From assembly GCA_007693485.1 (NCBI GenBank), contig REDM01000211.1:1-57165 (forward strand): DNA of 57,165 bases, given 5' to 3'. The DNA comes from Spirochaetaceae bacterium. Lineage in GTDB: Bacteria; Spirochaetota; Spirochaetia; DSM-27196; PWMO01. Shown here in pieces: positions 1 through 8,612 of this stretch (positions are counted from its first letter, which is position 1; each line of letters opens with the position of its first letter). The position numbers and the translations under genes were made by a program. The notes beneath the pieces were generated by a model. That model was not told the DNA's origin. It made no database searches and worked only from the letters and a program-made list of their open reading frames with translations.

Positions 1-63
1 TGAGAACCCGCAGCGGTCCACGGTACGCTTGTTCCCGATCCCCCGGGCCGCTATAGTGGCCGC

Positions 64-1245
64 ATGCTGCATCTGGTTCAGTTTGGAGCGGGAAACATCG
101 GCCGCTCGTTCATTGGCGCGCTCTTCGCGCAAGCGGGCTGGAAGGTTACGTTTGTAGACGTGGATGAGCGGGTGGTACACGAACTCACCCGACGCGGCGG
201 CTATCCGGTTGTGGTCAAGCACCCCGACGGCCGCGACGAACGTCGTGAGGTCTCCGGGGTTACCGCGATCAACGGGAGAGATGGCGCCGCAGTTACCGCC
301 GCCGTACGTTCCGCGGATCTCCTCGCTACCTCGGTGGGCAAACAGGCCCTGCCCCACGTGTTGCGCGCAATTGCCGAGGGGATCCGCGCACGCGAAGCGC
401 CGCTGGATCTCATCCTCGCAGAAAACCTGCGTGACGGTGCCGCCTTTGCGCGGTCCGTTCTGGCCGACGCCTTGACCGACCGTCCCGATCTGGTCGAGAC
501 CGTGGGCCTGGTGGAGACCAGCATCGGGAAGATGGTGCCGCTGATGAGCGAAGCCGACCGCAGCGCCGATCCGCTGCAGGTCTTTGCCGAGCCCTACAAC
601 ACCCTCATCCTCGACCGCCACGGCTTTCTGGGGTCCATCCCCGATGTGGCCGGCATTCAGCTTGTGGACAACATCAGCGCATACGTCGACCGAAAACTCT
701 TCATTCACAATATGGGTCACGCCGCGGCGGCCTACCTGGGGTTTCGCGCGAATCCGAAAACCACGCTGCTCCCCGACGCCCTGGAGCCGGTTCACGACGT
801 GGTGCGCGAGGCGATGCTGCAAGCAGCCGCTGCACTGGCTGCCGCCTACCCGCAGGATCTCACCCTCCCCGACCTGCACGCCCATGTCGATGACCTGCTG
901 TTCCGTTTCGGCAATCGCGCGCTGGGAGACACCGTCTATCGGGTTGGGCGCGATCTGCCGAGAAAACTGCACAAGAGCGATCGCATGGTGGGCGCCCTGC
1001 TCCTGGCCGAAGCGCACACCATGCCGAGCAATTGCATCGTAGATGCAACCGAAGCGGCGCTCTCGTTTGACGCGCGTGACGAATCGGGCCGTCCGTACGA
1101 ACCCGATGTGATCTTCCGGACGGAGGTTCTGTCGCGCGGGATGGACGCCGTCATCAGTGAGACCTGCGGTCTCAGCGAGACGGTTCCCGAAGAGCGGCGT
1201 GTTGCCGACCTGCTTCGCCGCGCGGCCGGCTCCGACCATGCATGA
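64..1245 (+). CDS. mtlD: Mannitol-1-phosphate 5-dehydrogenase
   Basis: N-terminal GAGNIGRSFIG nucleotide-binding motif and full-length MtlD-like sequence. Confidence 0.93.
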   Translation: MLHLVQFGAGNIGRSFIGALFAQAGWKVTFVDVDERVVHELTRRGGYPVVVKHPDGRDERREVSGVTAINGRDGAAVTAAVRSADLLATSVGKQALPHVLRAIAEGIRAREAPLDLILAENLRDGAAFARSVLADALTDRPDLVETVGLVETSIGKMVPLMSEADRSADPLQVFAEPYNTLILDRHGFLGSIPDVAGIQLVDNISAYVDRKLFIHNMGHAAAAYLGFRANPKTTLLPDALEPVHDVVREAMLQAAAALAAAYPQDLTLPDLHAHVDDLLFRFGNRALGDTVYRVGRDLPRKLHKSDRMVGALLLAEAHTMPSNCIVDATEAALSFDARDESGRPYEPDVIFRTEVLSRGMDAVISETCGLSETVPEERRVADLLRRAAGSDHA

Positions 1246-1919
1246 ACAGCATCGATCAGGGCAGCTGCCCCTACCTGCCCAATCGCCGCTGGGTCAGTCA
1301 CGCGTTTGCCGCCGGACAGCTGACCGGTGAGGTGTACGAGTCGCTGATTAACCAGGGCTGGCGGCGCAGCGGCTCGATATTTTACCACAATTGCTGCCCC
1401 GGATGCTCGCTCTGCATTCCCATCAGGGTTCCCGTGTCCGAGTTTTCCATGAGCGATTCCCAGCGCCGCGTGATGCGCAAGAACCGCGATGTCGCGGTCA
1501 GTTACCACGAAACCGCACCCGACGAAGCGATCTGGCAGCTCTACCGCACCTATCAGCGCGAGCGTCACGGCCAGGTCGCGGAGGACGGCGACTCGTGGGA
1601 GTCCTACGTGGAGTTTCTGGGCGAATCCCCCGTTCCCACGCTGGTGATGCGCTATACGGTGGGAGATGAGCTGATTGGCGCCGGGTGGGTTGATGTGCTG
1701 CCCGAGGGGATCTCGAGCGTCTATTTTGCCTACGATCCCCGCCACGCCGGACGAAGTCTGGGCACCCTTTCCGCCCTGCACGAGCTGCGGTTTGCCTCCG
1801 AGCTCGGCAGACAGTGGTACTATCTGGGCTTCTTTGTGCCCGGTTGCCCGTCGATGTCGTACAAGGCGCGCTTCCGGCCGTATGAGCTGCTCATCGACGG
1901 CCGGTGGCACCGCTGGTAG
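1242..1919 (+). CDS. bpt: Bpt/Ate-type leucyl/arginyl-tRNA--protein transferase
   Basis: CPYLPNRRWVSHAF and CCPGCSLCIPIRVPV motifs; overlaps mtlD stop by 4 nt. Confidence 0.88.
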   Translation: MNSIDQGSCPYLPNRRWVSHAFAAGQLTGEVYESLINQGWRRSGSIFYHNCCPGCSLCIPIRVPVSEFSMSDSQRRVMRKNRDVAVSYHETAPDEAIWQLYRTYQRERHGQVAEDGDSWESYVEFLGESPVPTLVMRYTVGDELIGAGWVDVLPEGISSVYFAYDPRHAGRSLGTLSALHELRFASELGRQWYYLGFFVPGCPSMSYKARFRPYELLIDGRWHRW

Positions 1920-1954
1920 TCACGCCGCGGCGGTTATCGCAGTGCCGGCGCGGT

Positions 1955-3235
1955 TCACGCCCCCAGGCAGCGGTCGAGTTCGCCGATGATATCGTCGATG
2001 TGCTCGATGCCGATGGAGAGCCGCACCATCTCCGGTGGAACCCCGGCCGTGCGCTGCTGATCCTCGCTCATCTGTGAGTGGGTCGTGCTCGCCGGATGAA
2101 TCGCAAGGCTCTTTGCATCGCCCACGTTGGCAACGTGAGAGAACAGCTCGAGCGAGTTGATAAACTTCTCACCCGCCGCGCGACCGCCCTTGATGCCAAA
2201 GACCACCATACCGCCGAAACCCTTGGTCAGGTACTTCCTGGCGTGGGCGTGGGTTGGGTGGTCGGGCAGACCGGGATAGTTCACCCACTCAACCTTGGGG
2301 TGGTTCGCCAGATGCTTCGCGACCGCGAGAGCGTTTTCGCTGTGCCGCTCCATGCGCAGCGGAAGCGTTTCCAGGCCCTGTAGAAACATCCACGCGTTGT
2401 CCGGCGCAATTGCGGCACCGAGGTTCCGGAGGGGAACCACCCGCATCCGCAGGATGTAGGCGATGGGGCTCAAGGGGCCAAGGTCGTGCGCGAAGCGCAG
2501 TCCGTGGTAACTCCCGTCGGGCTGGTTCATGGTGGTAAACTTGGGATCGGTCCAGTCGAAGCGTCCCGCGTCAACGACAATCCCTCCAATTCCCGTCCCA
2601 TGGCCTCCCATCCACTTGGTCAGCGAGTTCACCACGATGTCAGCTCCGTGGTCGATGGTGCGAAGCAGCGCCGGGGTGGTGAAGGTCGCGTCTACGATGA
2701 GCGGAAGCCGGTGATTGTGCGCGATGTCGGCAATTGCCGCGATGTCGGGCACGCTCAACGCCGGGTTGCCGATGGTCTCCAGAAACACCGCGCGGGTCTT
2801 TTCGTTGATTGCTCCCTTGATTGCGGCGAGATCAAGTGGATCAACAAAGCGAACGCGGATCCCGTAGTTGGGCAGGATATCGTTGAACATGGTGAAGGTC
2901 CCGCCGTAGAGGTGGCTGCTGGAGACAACCTCGTCACCGGCCACGCAGATGTTGAGAATGGAATAAAAAATCGCGGACGTTCCCGACGCCACCGCCAGGG
3001 CGGCAGCCCCACCCTCCAACGCGGCAACCCGCTGCTCGAGCACATCCTGCGTGGGGTTCATGATGCGGGTGTAGATGTATCCGAGTTCCTTCAGCGCGAA
3101 GAGGTTCGCAGCGTGCTCGGTGTCACGAAACAGGTAGGCGGTGGTCCGGTTGATGGGCACGCCACGGCTGGGGTTATCCTGCGTGGCCGTCTGTCCGGCG
3201 TGCAGGGCAAGCGTCTCAAATTGGTAATCACTCAT
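1955..3235 (-). CDS. metY: O-acetylhomoserine aminocarboxypropyltransferase / sulfhydrylase
   Basis: FETLALHAGQ start and PLP-lysine region NSLTKWMGGHGTGIGG. Confidence 0.93.
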   Translation of the reverse strand: MSDYQFETLALHAGQTATQDNPSRGVPINRTTAYLFRDTEHAANLFALKELGYIYTRIMNPTQDVLEQRVAALEGGAAALAVASGTSAIFYSILNICVAGDEVVSSSHLYGGTFTMFNDILPNYGIRVRFVDPLDLAAIKGAINEKTRAVFLETIGNPALSVPDIAAIADIAHNHRLPLIVDATFTTPALLRTIDHGADIVVNSLTKWMGGHGTGIGGIVVDAGRFDWTDPKFTTMNQPDGSYHGLRFAHDLGPLSPIAYILRMRVVPLRNLGAAIAPDNAWMFLQGLETLPLRMERHSENALAVAKHLANHPKVEWVNYPGLPDHPTHAHARKYLTKGFGGMVVFGIKGGRAAGEKFINSLELFSHVANVGDAKSLAIHPASTTHSQMSEDQQRTAGVPPEMVRLSIGIEHIDDIIGELDRCLGA

Positions 3236-3311
3236 CGGTTACTCCTTGTGTATTGTCGGTTCGATTCATAGTGCCTGTTCGGTTCATGTTCGGTTCACGG
3301 TGCCACGTGGT

Positions 3312-4217
3312 TTATTCATACAACCACGTGCTCAAATAACGCTCTCCCGAGTCGCAGATCACGGTTACGATAACCCGTCCCGCGTTCTCGCTCCGGCGCG
3401 CGAGCTCCAGCGCGGCCCACACGTTGGCGGCAGCAGACATCCCGCCGAGGATCCCTTCCTCGCGGGCAAGGCGGCGTGCGTTAGTTCCCGCGTCCTCTGC
3501 GCTGACGACCATGACCTCATCGACCAGCGTCCGGTCGAGGGTGCGCGGAATGAAGCCAGCACCAATACCCTGGATGCGGTGCGGGCCGGGAGCACCTCCG
3601 GAGAGCACGGGCGACACGTCGGGCTCAACGGCCACGGCGCGGAACCCGGGTTTGAGTTCCTTGATCCGTCGTGCGACCCCGGTAATGGTGCCGCCGGTAC
3701 CGACGCCGGCGACAAAGATATCCACACGACCTTCGGTGTCGCGCCAGATCTCCTCCGCGGTGGTACGGTAGTGACTATCCGGGTTGGCCGGGTTCTCAAA
3801 CTGCCGGGTGAGGTGAGCACCGGGTGTCGCGCGCACGATTCGCTCGGCTTCCTCCACCGCGCCACGCATTCCCTCGGCGCCCGGGGTCAAGACCAGTTCG
3901 GCCCCAAACGCGCTCAGAAGCCGTCGTCGCTCCACGCTCATGGTGTCGGGCATGGTAAGCACCACGCGATAGCCCTTGGTTGCGCCCAGATATGCCAGCG
4001 CGATGCCGGTGTTACCGCTGGTGGCCTCAACGATTGTGCCGCCGGGCTTCAGCGCCCCGGACTGCTCAGCCGCCTCGATCATCGCCTTCCCGATCCGGTC
4101 CTTCACGCTGGACAGAGGATTGTGTGATTCGAGCTTCACCCAGACCTCCGCACCGACCCCCTCGGCCATTCGCGAAAGCCGCACCATCGGCGTATTTCCT
4201 ACCAGTTCCGACAACAT
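3312..4217 (-). CDS. cysK: Cysteine synthase
   Basis: [33 protein letters not shown] and [12 protein letters not shown] motifs. Confidence 0.93.
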   Translation of the reverse strand: MLSELVGNTPMVRLSRMAEGVGAEVWVKLESHNPLSSVKDRIGKAMIEAAEQSGALKPGGTIVEATSGNTGIALAYLGATKGYRVVLTMPDTMSVERRRLLSAFGAELVLTPGAEGMRGAVEEAERIVRATPGAHLTRQFENPANPDSHYRTTAEEIWRDTEGRVDIFVAGVGTGGTITGVARRIKELKPGFRAVAVEPDVSPVLSGGAPGPHRIQGIGAGFIPRTLDRTLVDEVMVVSAEDAGTNARRLAREEGILGGMSAAANVWAALELARRSENAGRVIVTVICDSGERYLSTWLYE

Positions 4218-4248
4218 ACCGTTCCCACCATTCTTTAGTTACGTAAAT

Positions 4249-5403
4249 CTACTGCCTTACTTGAGTTTCTGCAAGCCCTTCCGACTCGTTTCTCGGAAAG
4301 CACTGAATGCGGTGCGGAGGGAGCTGAAGTTGGACCGTTCGCGACGGCTCGTGCCACGCCGGCATCCCGAGTCCGGAATCCGGAGAACCGCCGGTCCCGT
4401 GAGCACCATCCAGATCCGTGATCAGCACGTCCAGTTCTACCCCACTCTCAAGCGCAACCCGGCAGCGTATCCGCGTCCCCATGGAAACGCGGCGCAGCAC
4501 GGTTGCCGTAATCCGGTTGTTGCCCTCGGGAGCCGCTTGGCCGCCCGGGGCGATCCGGATCGCCTCCGGCCGGACGCTCATCCAGACCGGTCCATCGGGG
4601 AGATCGGCGGCGGCAACCACAAACTGCCCGTGGTCGGTAGCGACGGTGCTGCCGCCATGGGTGCTGAGCGTCCCGGCGATCAGGTTTCGATTGCCGAAAA
4701 ACTCAGAAACGCGACGGGTTGCGGGTTGGTCGTAGAACTGCGCCGGAGGGCCTGCCTGATGAACGTGACCGTCGAATAGCAGCGCAATGCGGTCTGCAAG
4801 CAGAACCGCCTCTTCCTGATCGTGGGTCACAAAGATGATGGTGACGTCGAGGCGCTGTTTGAGCGAGAGAACGAGCTCGCGCATCTCATCGCGCAGATGG
4901 GCGTCCAGGCTCGAGAACGGTTCGTCGAGCAGGAGAACCTGCGGTCGCACCACCAGCGCCCGCGCCAGCGCGACGCGCTGCCGCTGACCGCCCGAGAGTT
5001 GTGACGGCATTCGCGACTCAAGTCCCTCGAGTCGCATGAGCGCAATCATGCGACGCACTTCCCCGGCGATTTCCGCGGACGGACGCTTTCGCATGGTCAG
5101 TCCAAACGCGATATTCCGGCTGACGTTCATGAAGGGAAAGAGCAGATGATTCTGAAAAACCATGACCGCGTCCCGACGCTCGGCCGGAACCGCGGTCACC
5201 TCACGGTCTCCAAACCGGATCGTACCACGGTCGGGAGAAAGCAGTCCGGCGATCAGTTTGAGCAGGGTGGTCTTCCCGCATCCCGAAGGTCCCAACAGGG
5301 CTACCAGCTCTCCGGGCTCAACCGACAGGGAGACCGCCTCGACGGCGGGTTGCTCACCGCCGGGATAGGTGTAGGTAACGCCGTCGAGTCCAACGCGGAT
5401 CAT
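4249..5403 (-). CDS. ABC transporter ATP-binding protein (PotA/YnjD-like)
   Basis: Walker A GPSGCGKTT, signature LSGGQRQR, Walker B VLLLDEP, TOBE-like C terminus. Confidence 0.93.
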   Translation of the reverse strand: MIRVGLDGVTYTYPGGEQPAVEAVSLSVEPGELVALLGPSGCGKTTLLKLIAGLLSPDRGTIRFGDREVTAVPAERRDAVMVFQNHLLFPFMNVSRNIAFGLTMRKRPSAEIAGEVRRMIALMRLEGLESRMPSQLSGGQRQRVALARALVVRPQVLLLDEPFSSLDAHLRDEMRELVLSLKQRLDVTIIFVTHDQEEAVLLADRIALLFDGHVHQAGPPAQFYDQPATRRVSEFFGNRNLIAGTLSTHGGSTVATDHGQFVVAAADLPDGPVWMSVRPEAIRIAPGGQAAPEGNNRITATVLRRVSMGTRIRCRVALESGVELDVLITDLDGAHGTGGSPDSGLGMPAWHEPSRTVQLQLPPHRIQCFPRNESEGLAETQVRQ

Positions 5404-6230
5404 ACGCCCTCCAATCCCGACACGCCCGCCGGGCGCCCACCGAGCATCCGCGCGCTGACACCCAGAACCAGCAGAGCCGGGGCCAGAAACAGCAGGGAAA
5501 CCGCGCCGGTCATCGCGTGGTCACCCGCGGTCACAAAGGCGAAGAGCAGCACCGGAAGGGTCATCACCCGGCCGCCACCAACCAGGAGCGTGAGCGCGTA
5601 CTGACTCCACGAAATGAGAAACACAAAGAGTGCGCCGGTTACCAGCCCCGGAAGGATCGCCGGCGCGGTCACGTGCAGCAGGGTTTCCCACCGGGTTGCA
5701 CCCAGACTGCGGGCCTGTTGCTCGTATTCGGGATCGTAGGCCGAGAATACCGCACGCATGACCATCACCATATACGGAAGTGCCGGCAGCAGGTGAGCCA
5801 CCACCACTCCAATCAGCGTTGCAGAGATCCCCGCCCGGATCAACACAACCTGAACCCCCATGATCACGGCGAGCGAAGGAACGATCAGCGGTGCAAATAC
5901 CAGCGCCTCGGCAAACCGCTTTCCGCGAAACCGGTAGAGCCCAAGCGCCCGCCCCGCAGGAACTCCCAGCGGCACCGAGACCGCGGTGGTGACCAGTGCA
6001 ATGATGACGCTGTTTCGGGTAGCCTCCGCGACGCGGGAAGCCGGCGACGCCAGATAGCGCCAGGATCGCAGCGACCACTGCTCGGGCAGGAGCCGCGGAA
6101 ACCACCACCCCCCGCTGAGCGACCAGATGACCAGCGGAATCGCAGGCAGCAGAACGGCGACCACAATTCCGGCGATCACCGCCGTGTGCACCGCCTTCAT
6201 GCCGTCGCACGGAGCAAACCGACTACCCAT
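5400..6230 (-). CDS. ABC transporter permease (binding-protein-dependent type)
   Basis: Hydrophobic; EAA-like loop EQQARSLGATRWETLLHVTAPAILPGL; start trimmed to ATG at 6230. Confidence 0.88.
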   Translation of the reverse strand: MGSRFAPCDGMKAVHTAVIAGIVVAVLLPAIPLVIWSLSGGWWFPRLLPEQWSLRSWRYLASPASRVAEATRNSVIIALVTTAVSVPLGVPAGRALGLYRFRGKRFAEALVFAPLIVPSLAVIMGVQVVLIRAGISATLIGVVVAHLLPALPYMVMVMRAVFSAYDPEYEQQARSLGATRWETLLHVTAPAILPGLVTGALFVFLISWSQYALTLLVGGGRVMTLPVLLFAFVTAGDHAMTGAVSLLFLAPALLVLGVSARMLGGRPAGVSGLEGV

Positions 6231-7107
6231 CGCGTCGCTCCGAGAAAACCCGGGTGGCGACGCGGTACAACGCAACCAGCACCAGCGCAATCAAGGCAAT
6301 CACAAGATTGAGCGCCATCGCCTCGGGGCGACGCGTCAGATCGGTGTCGGTGTAGAGCCGGTAGGCGAGCACCGAGAGCATGGAAGGAAACCTGGTCCCC
6401 AGCACCAGCGGCGTCTCAAAGGCTCCAAAGACGAAGGCAAATACGATGATCGTCGCAGGAACCACCGCCGGCAGCGTCAACGGAACGAGCACGTGGCGTA
6501 CTCGCTGAAGGCGCGATGCGCCCAGCGAGCGGGCAACCGATTCGTAATCGTCACCCACCGACTGGAGAACTGCAAGGGCAACCAGACCCACGAAGGGGAT
6601 CTGTTTCCACGCGTAGACCAGAATGATTGAGACTCCCGCCGAGTCATGAACCAACTCAGGAAAAGCGGCCGGTGCGGAGATGAACCCGCCATGAAACAGA
6701 AGGCGCGACAGGAGCCCGCTTTGGGAAAGCAGCATCGCGGCAGCCACCGCCACTACCAGATGGGGAACCGTCAACGGTATCTGGTAGAGAAACCGGATCA
6801 GCCGGCTGTTGCGCAGCCTCCGTCGCAGCACAAGCGCCGTAATCAATCCAAAAAGCACCGTGAGAACGGTGGAGACGGCGGCAACCCAGAGCGTCAGGCC
6901 CAGTGAGCGCAGAAACCCCCGACTCGTCAGTACCGTAACGAACGCGCCGGCGGAGACCGTCCGCATCCCCAGGGCAGGAAGGTAGCCGAGGCTCTGTACC
7001 AGGGCCAACCCGATGCCCCCGGCAAACAGCACGCCGATCACCAGGAGGGCCGGCGCCAGAAGCAGCGCGGGTCGTGCCGATGCTACGGAGTGGCGGCTCG
7101 TCATCAT
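6223..7107 (-). CDS. ABC transporter permease
   Basis: Multiple TM segments; EAA loop ESVARSLGASRLQRVRHVLVPLTLPAV. Confidence 0.88.
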   Translation of the reverse strand: MMTSRHSVASARPALLLAPALLVIGVLFAGGIGLALVQSLGYLPALGMRTVSAGAFVTVLTSRGFLRSLGLTLWVAAVSTVLTVLFGLITALVLRRRLRNSRLIRFLYQIPLTVPHLVVAVAAAMLLSQSGLLSRLLFHGGFISAPAAFPELVHDSAGVSIILVYAWKQIPFVGLVALAVLQSVGDDYESVARSLGASRLQRVRHVLVPLTLPAVVPATIIVFAFVFGAFETPLVLGTRFPSMLSVLAYRLYTDTDLTRRPEAMALNLVIALIALVLVALYRVATRVFSERRDG

Positions 7108-7112
7108 CCCCC

Positions 7113-8378
7113 CTAACGCTGAAGCACGTACTCGACCCAGCCCGCCTCGATCGCCTCGAGCCAGTCTGCCTGCAGCTCAGACAGCCGGACCGCAAAGAGT
7201 TCCTCGGGCGGAAGCGACGAGGGGTGCCGAACGACCTCCGCAAACCGGGCGCGCATCTCGGGATCAAGGCGGGTCACGTCAATCGCGGGGAAGTCACCCC
7301 AGACCGCCGGTCGGCTCTTTTCCAGCTGCACCTCCGGGTCAAGGAGGGCGTTGGCAACAACCAGGGCTCCCGCCTTTGCCGAGGCGTTGAATGGAATGGC
7401 TACAAAGTGGTTGGCGCCAATCGTACCGTCCTCAAAGACCATGGTTCTGGTGGTTCGCGGGTAACGTCCCTGTTCCACCATGTTCGCCGCGTGGGCAGGG
7501 TTGTAGTTCATGTCAAACCAGATCTCACCGTTGGCAAAGAGATCCTGCATGGCCGTGCTGGTCTCGGGATAGGTACGCCCCTGCCGCCACAGGTAGGGGG
7601 CAATATCGCGCAGGGTTTCCCATACCCTCGGCGCAAGGCGGTCAAAGACCACCGGATCGAAGGGCCCCAGCAGCTCTTCAGGGTCATCGGCAACGTGATA
7701 GAACAGGTGTCGAAGGAAGACCGAACCGGTGAAGTCGGGTACCGCCGGATAGGTGAATCGGCCCGGGTTTGCCCGGATCCAGTCGAGAAGAGATCCCATG
7801 GTGCGCGGCGGTTGGGCAACACGGGCCGCATCGTAGATCAGTACGAACTGGGCCGATCCGTAGGGTGACTCAAAGCCGTCCACGGGAAACCCAAAGTCGA
7901 AGCGTACGGCCGGGTCATCGGTGTTGACGTAGCGCATATTTGGCAACCGGTGTGAGTAGGGACCGAAGAGGAGGTCCGCCTGCCGCATGGTACGGAAGTT
8001 TTCTCCGTTGATCCACATGAGGTCAACGGAGCCTCCGGAGATGCGCCCGGCGAGCCGTTCGCCGAGTACGGCGTTCACAAAGACCGACGCATCGGTTACC
8101 GGTACCATCACCAGCTCAACGCCGTAACGATCCCGCACGCGATCCGCGACAAACTCCGAGACAAACCGGTTGATCGGCTCCGAACCGCCCCACATGGTAA
8201 AGAAGACCCGCTGCCCACGCGCCTCGCTCACAATCTCTTCCCAACCAAGATCGGGAAAGCGCCGTGCGAAGTCATCCGCCGGGGCGCGGCTTCCGGCAGC
8301 CGGGAGCGAGGTGGATATCGCTATCGCGAGGACCGTGCACAGTACCATCGGAACCGCACGTCTCGTTATTGATTTCAT
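7113..8378 (-). CDS. ABC transporter substrate-binding protein, YnjB-like
   Basis: Signal peptide after ATG at 8378 preceded by purine-rich SD; VFFTMWGGSEPINRF; first gene of the importer operon. Confidence 0.85.
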   Translation of the reverse strand: MKSITRRAVPMVLCTVLAIAISTSLPAAGSRAPADDFARRFPDLGWEEIVSEARGQRVFFTMWGGSEPINRFVSEFVADRVRDRYGVELVMVPVTDASVFVNAVLGERLAGRISGGSVDLMWINGENFRTMRQADLLFGPYSHRLPNMRYVNTDDPAVRFDFGFPVDGFESPYGSAQFVLIYDAARVAQPPRTMGSLLDWIRANPGRFTYPAVPDFTGSVFLRHLFYHVADDPEELLGPFDPVVFDRLAPRVWETLRDIAPYLWRQGRTYPETSTAMQDLFANGEIWFDMNYNPAHAANMVEQGRYPRTTRTMVFEDGTIGANHFVAIPFNASAKAGALVVANALLDPEVQLEKSRPAVWGDFPAIDVTRLDPEMRARFAEVVRHPSSLPPEELFAVRLSELQADWLEAIEAGWVEYVLQR

Positions 8379-8612
8379 GGCCGCATCTCCCTCTGCAACA
8401 TCCACCACGGCGTGGTAGGATCACCGTTTTGATTGTAACAGCAACTTTCTTCCACGATACCGAAGCCGGTACCGGAATGTCAAGTAAAGTTTACATTTTT
8501 TCCCGGCACCCGCACGCATTCTGGATTCTTTCTCGCCACAAGGTATCCCCTGCGGGTCGCAACGGCAAGCGCAGGGCTTGTCGCCATCGACGCGAGACCA
8601 TATCTTTGCATC

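Noticed and set aside
8409-8612. Intergenic region upstream of the M16 gene considered as a riboswitch or sRNA
   Set aside because: No convincing conserved structure seen by eye; likely two divergent promoters.
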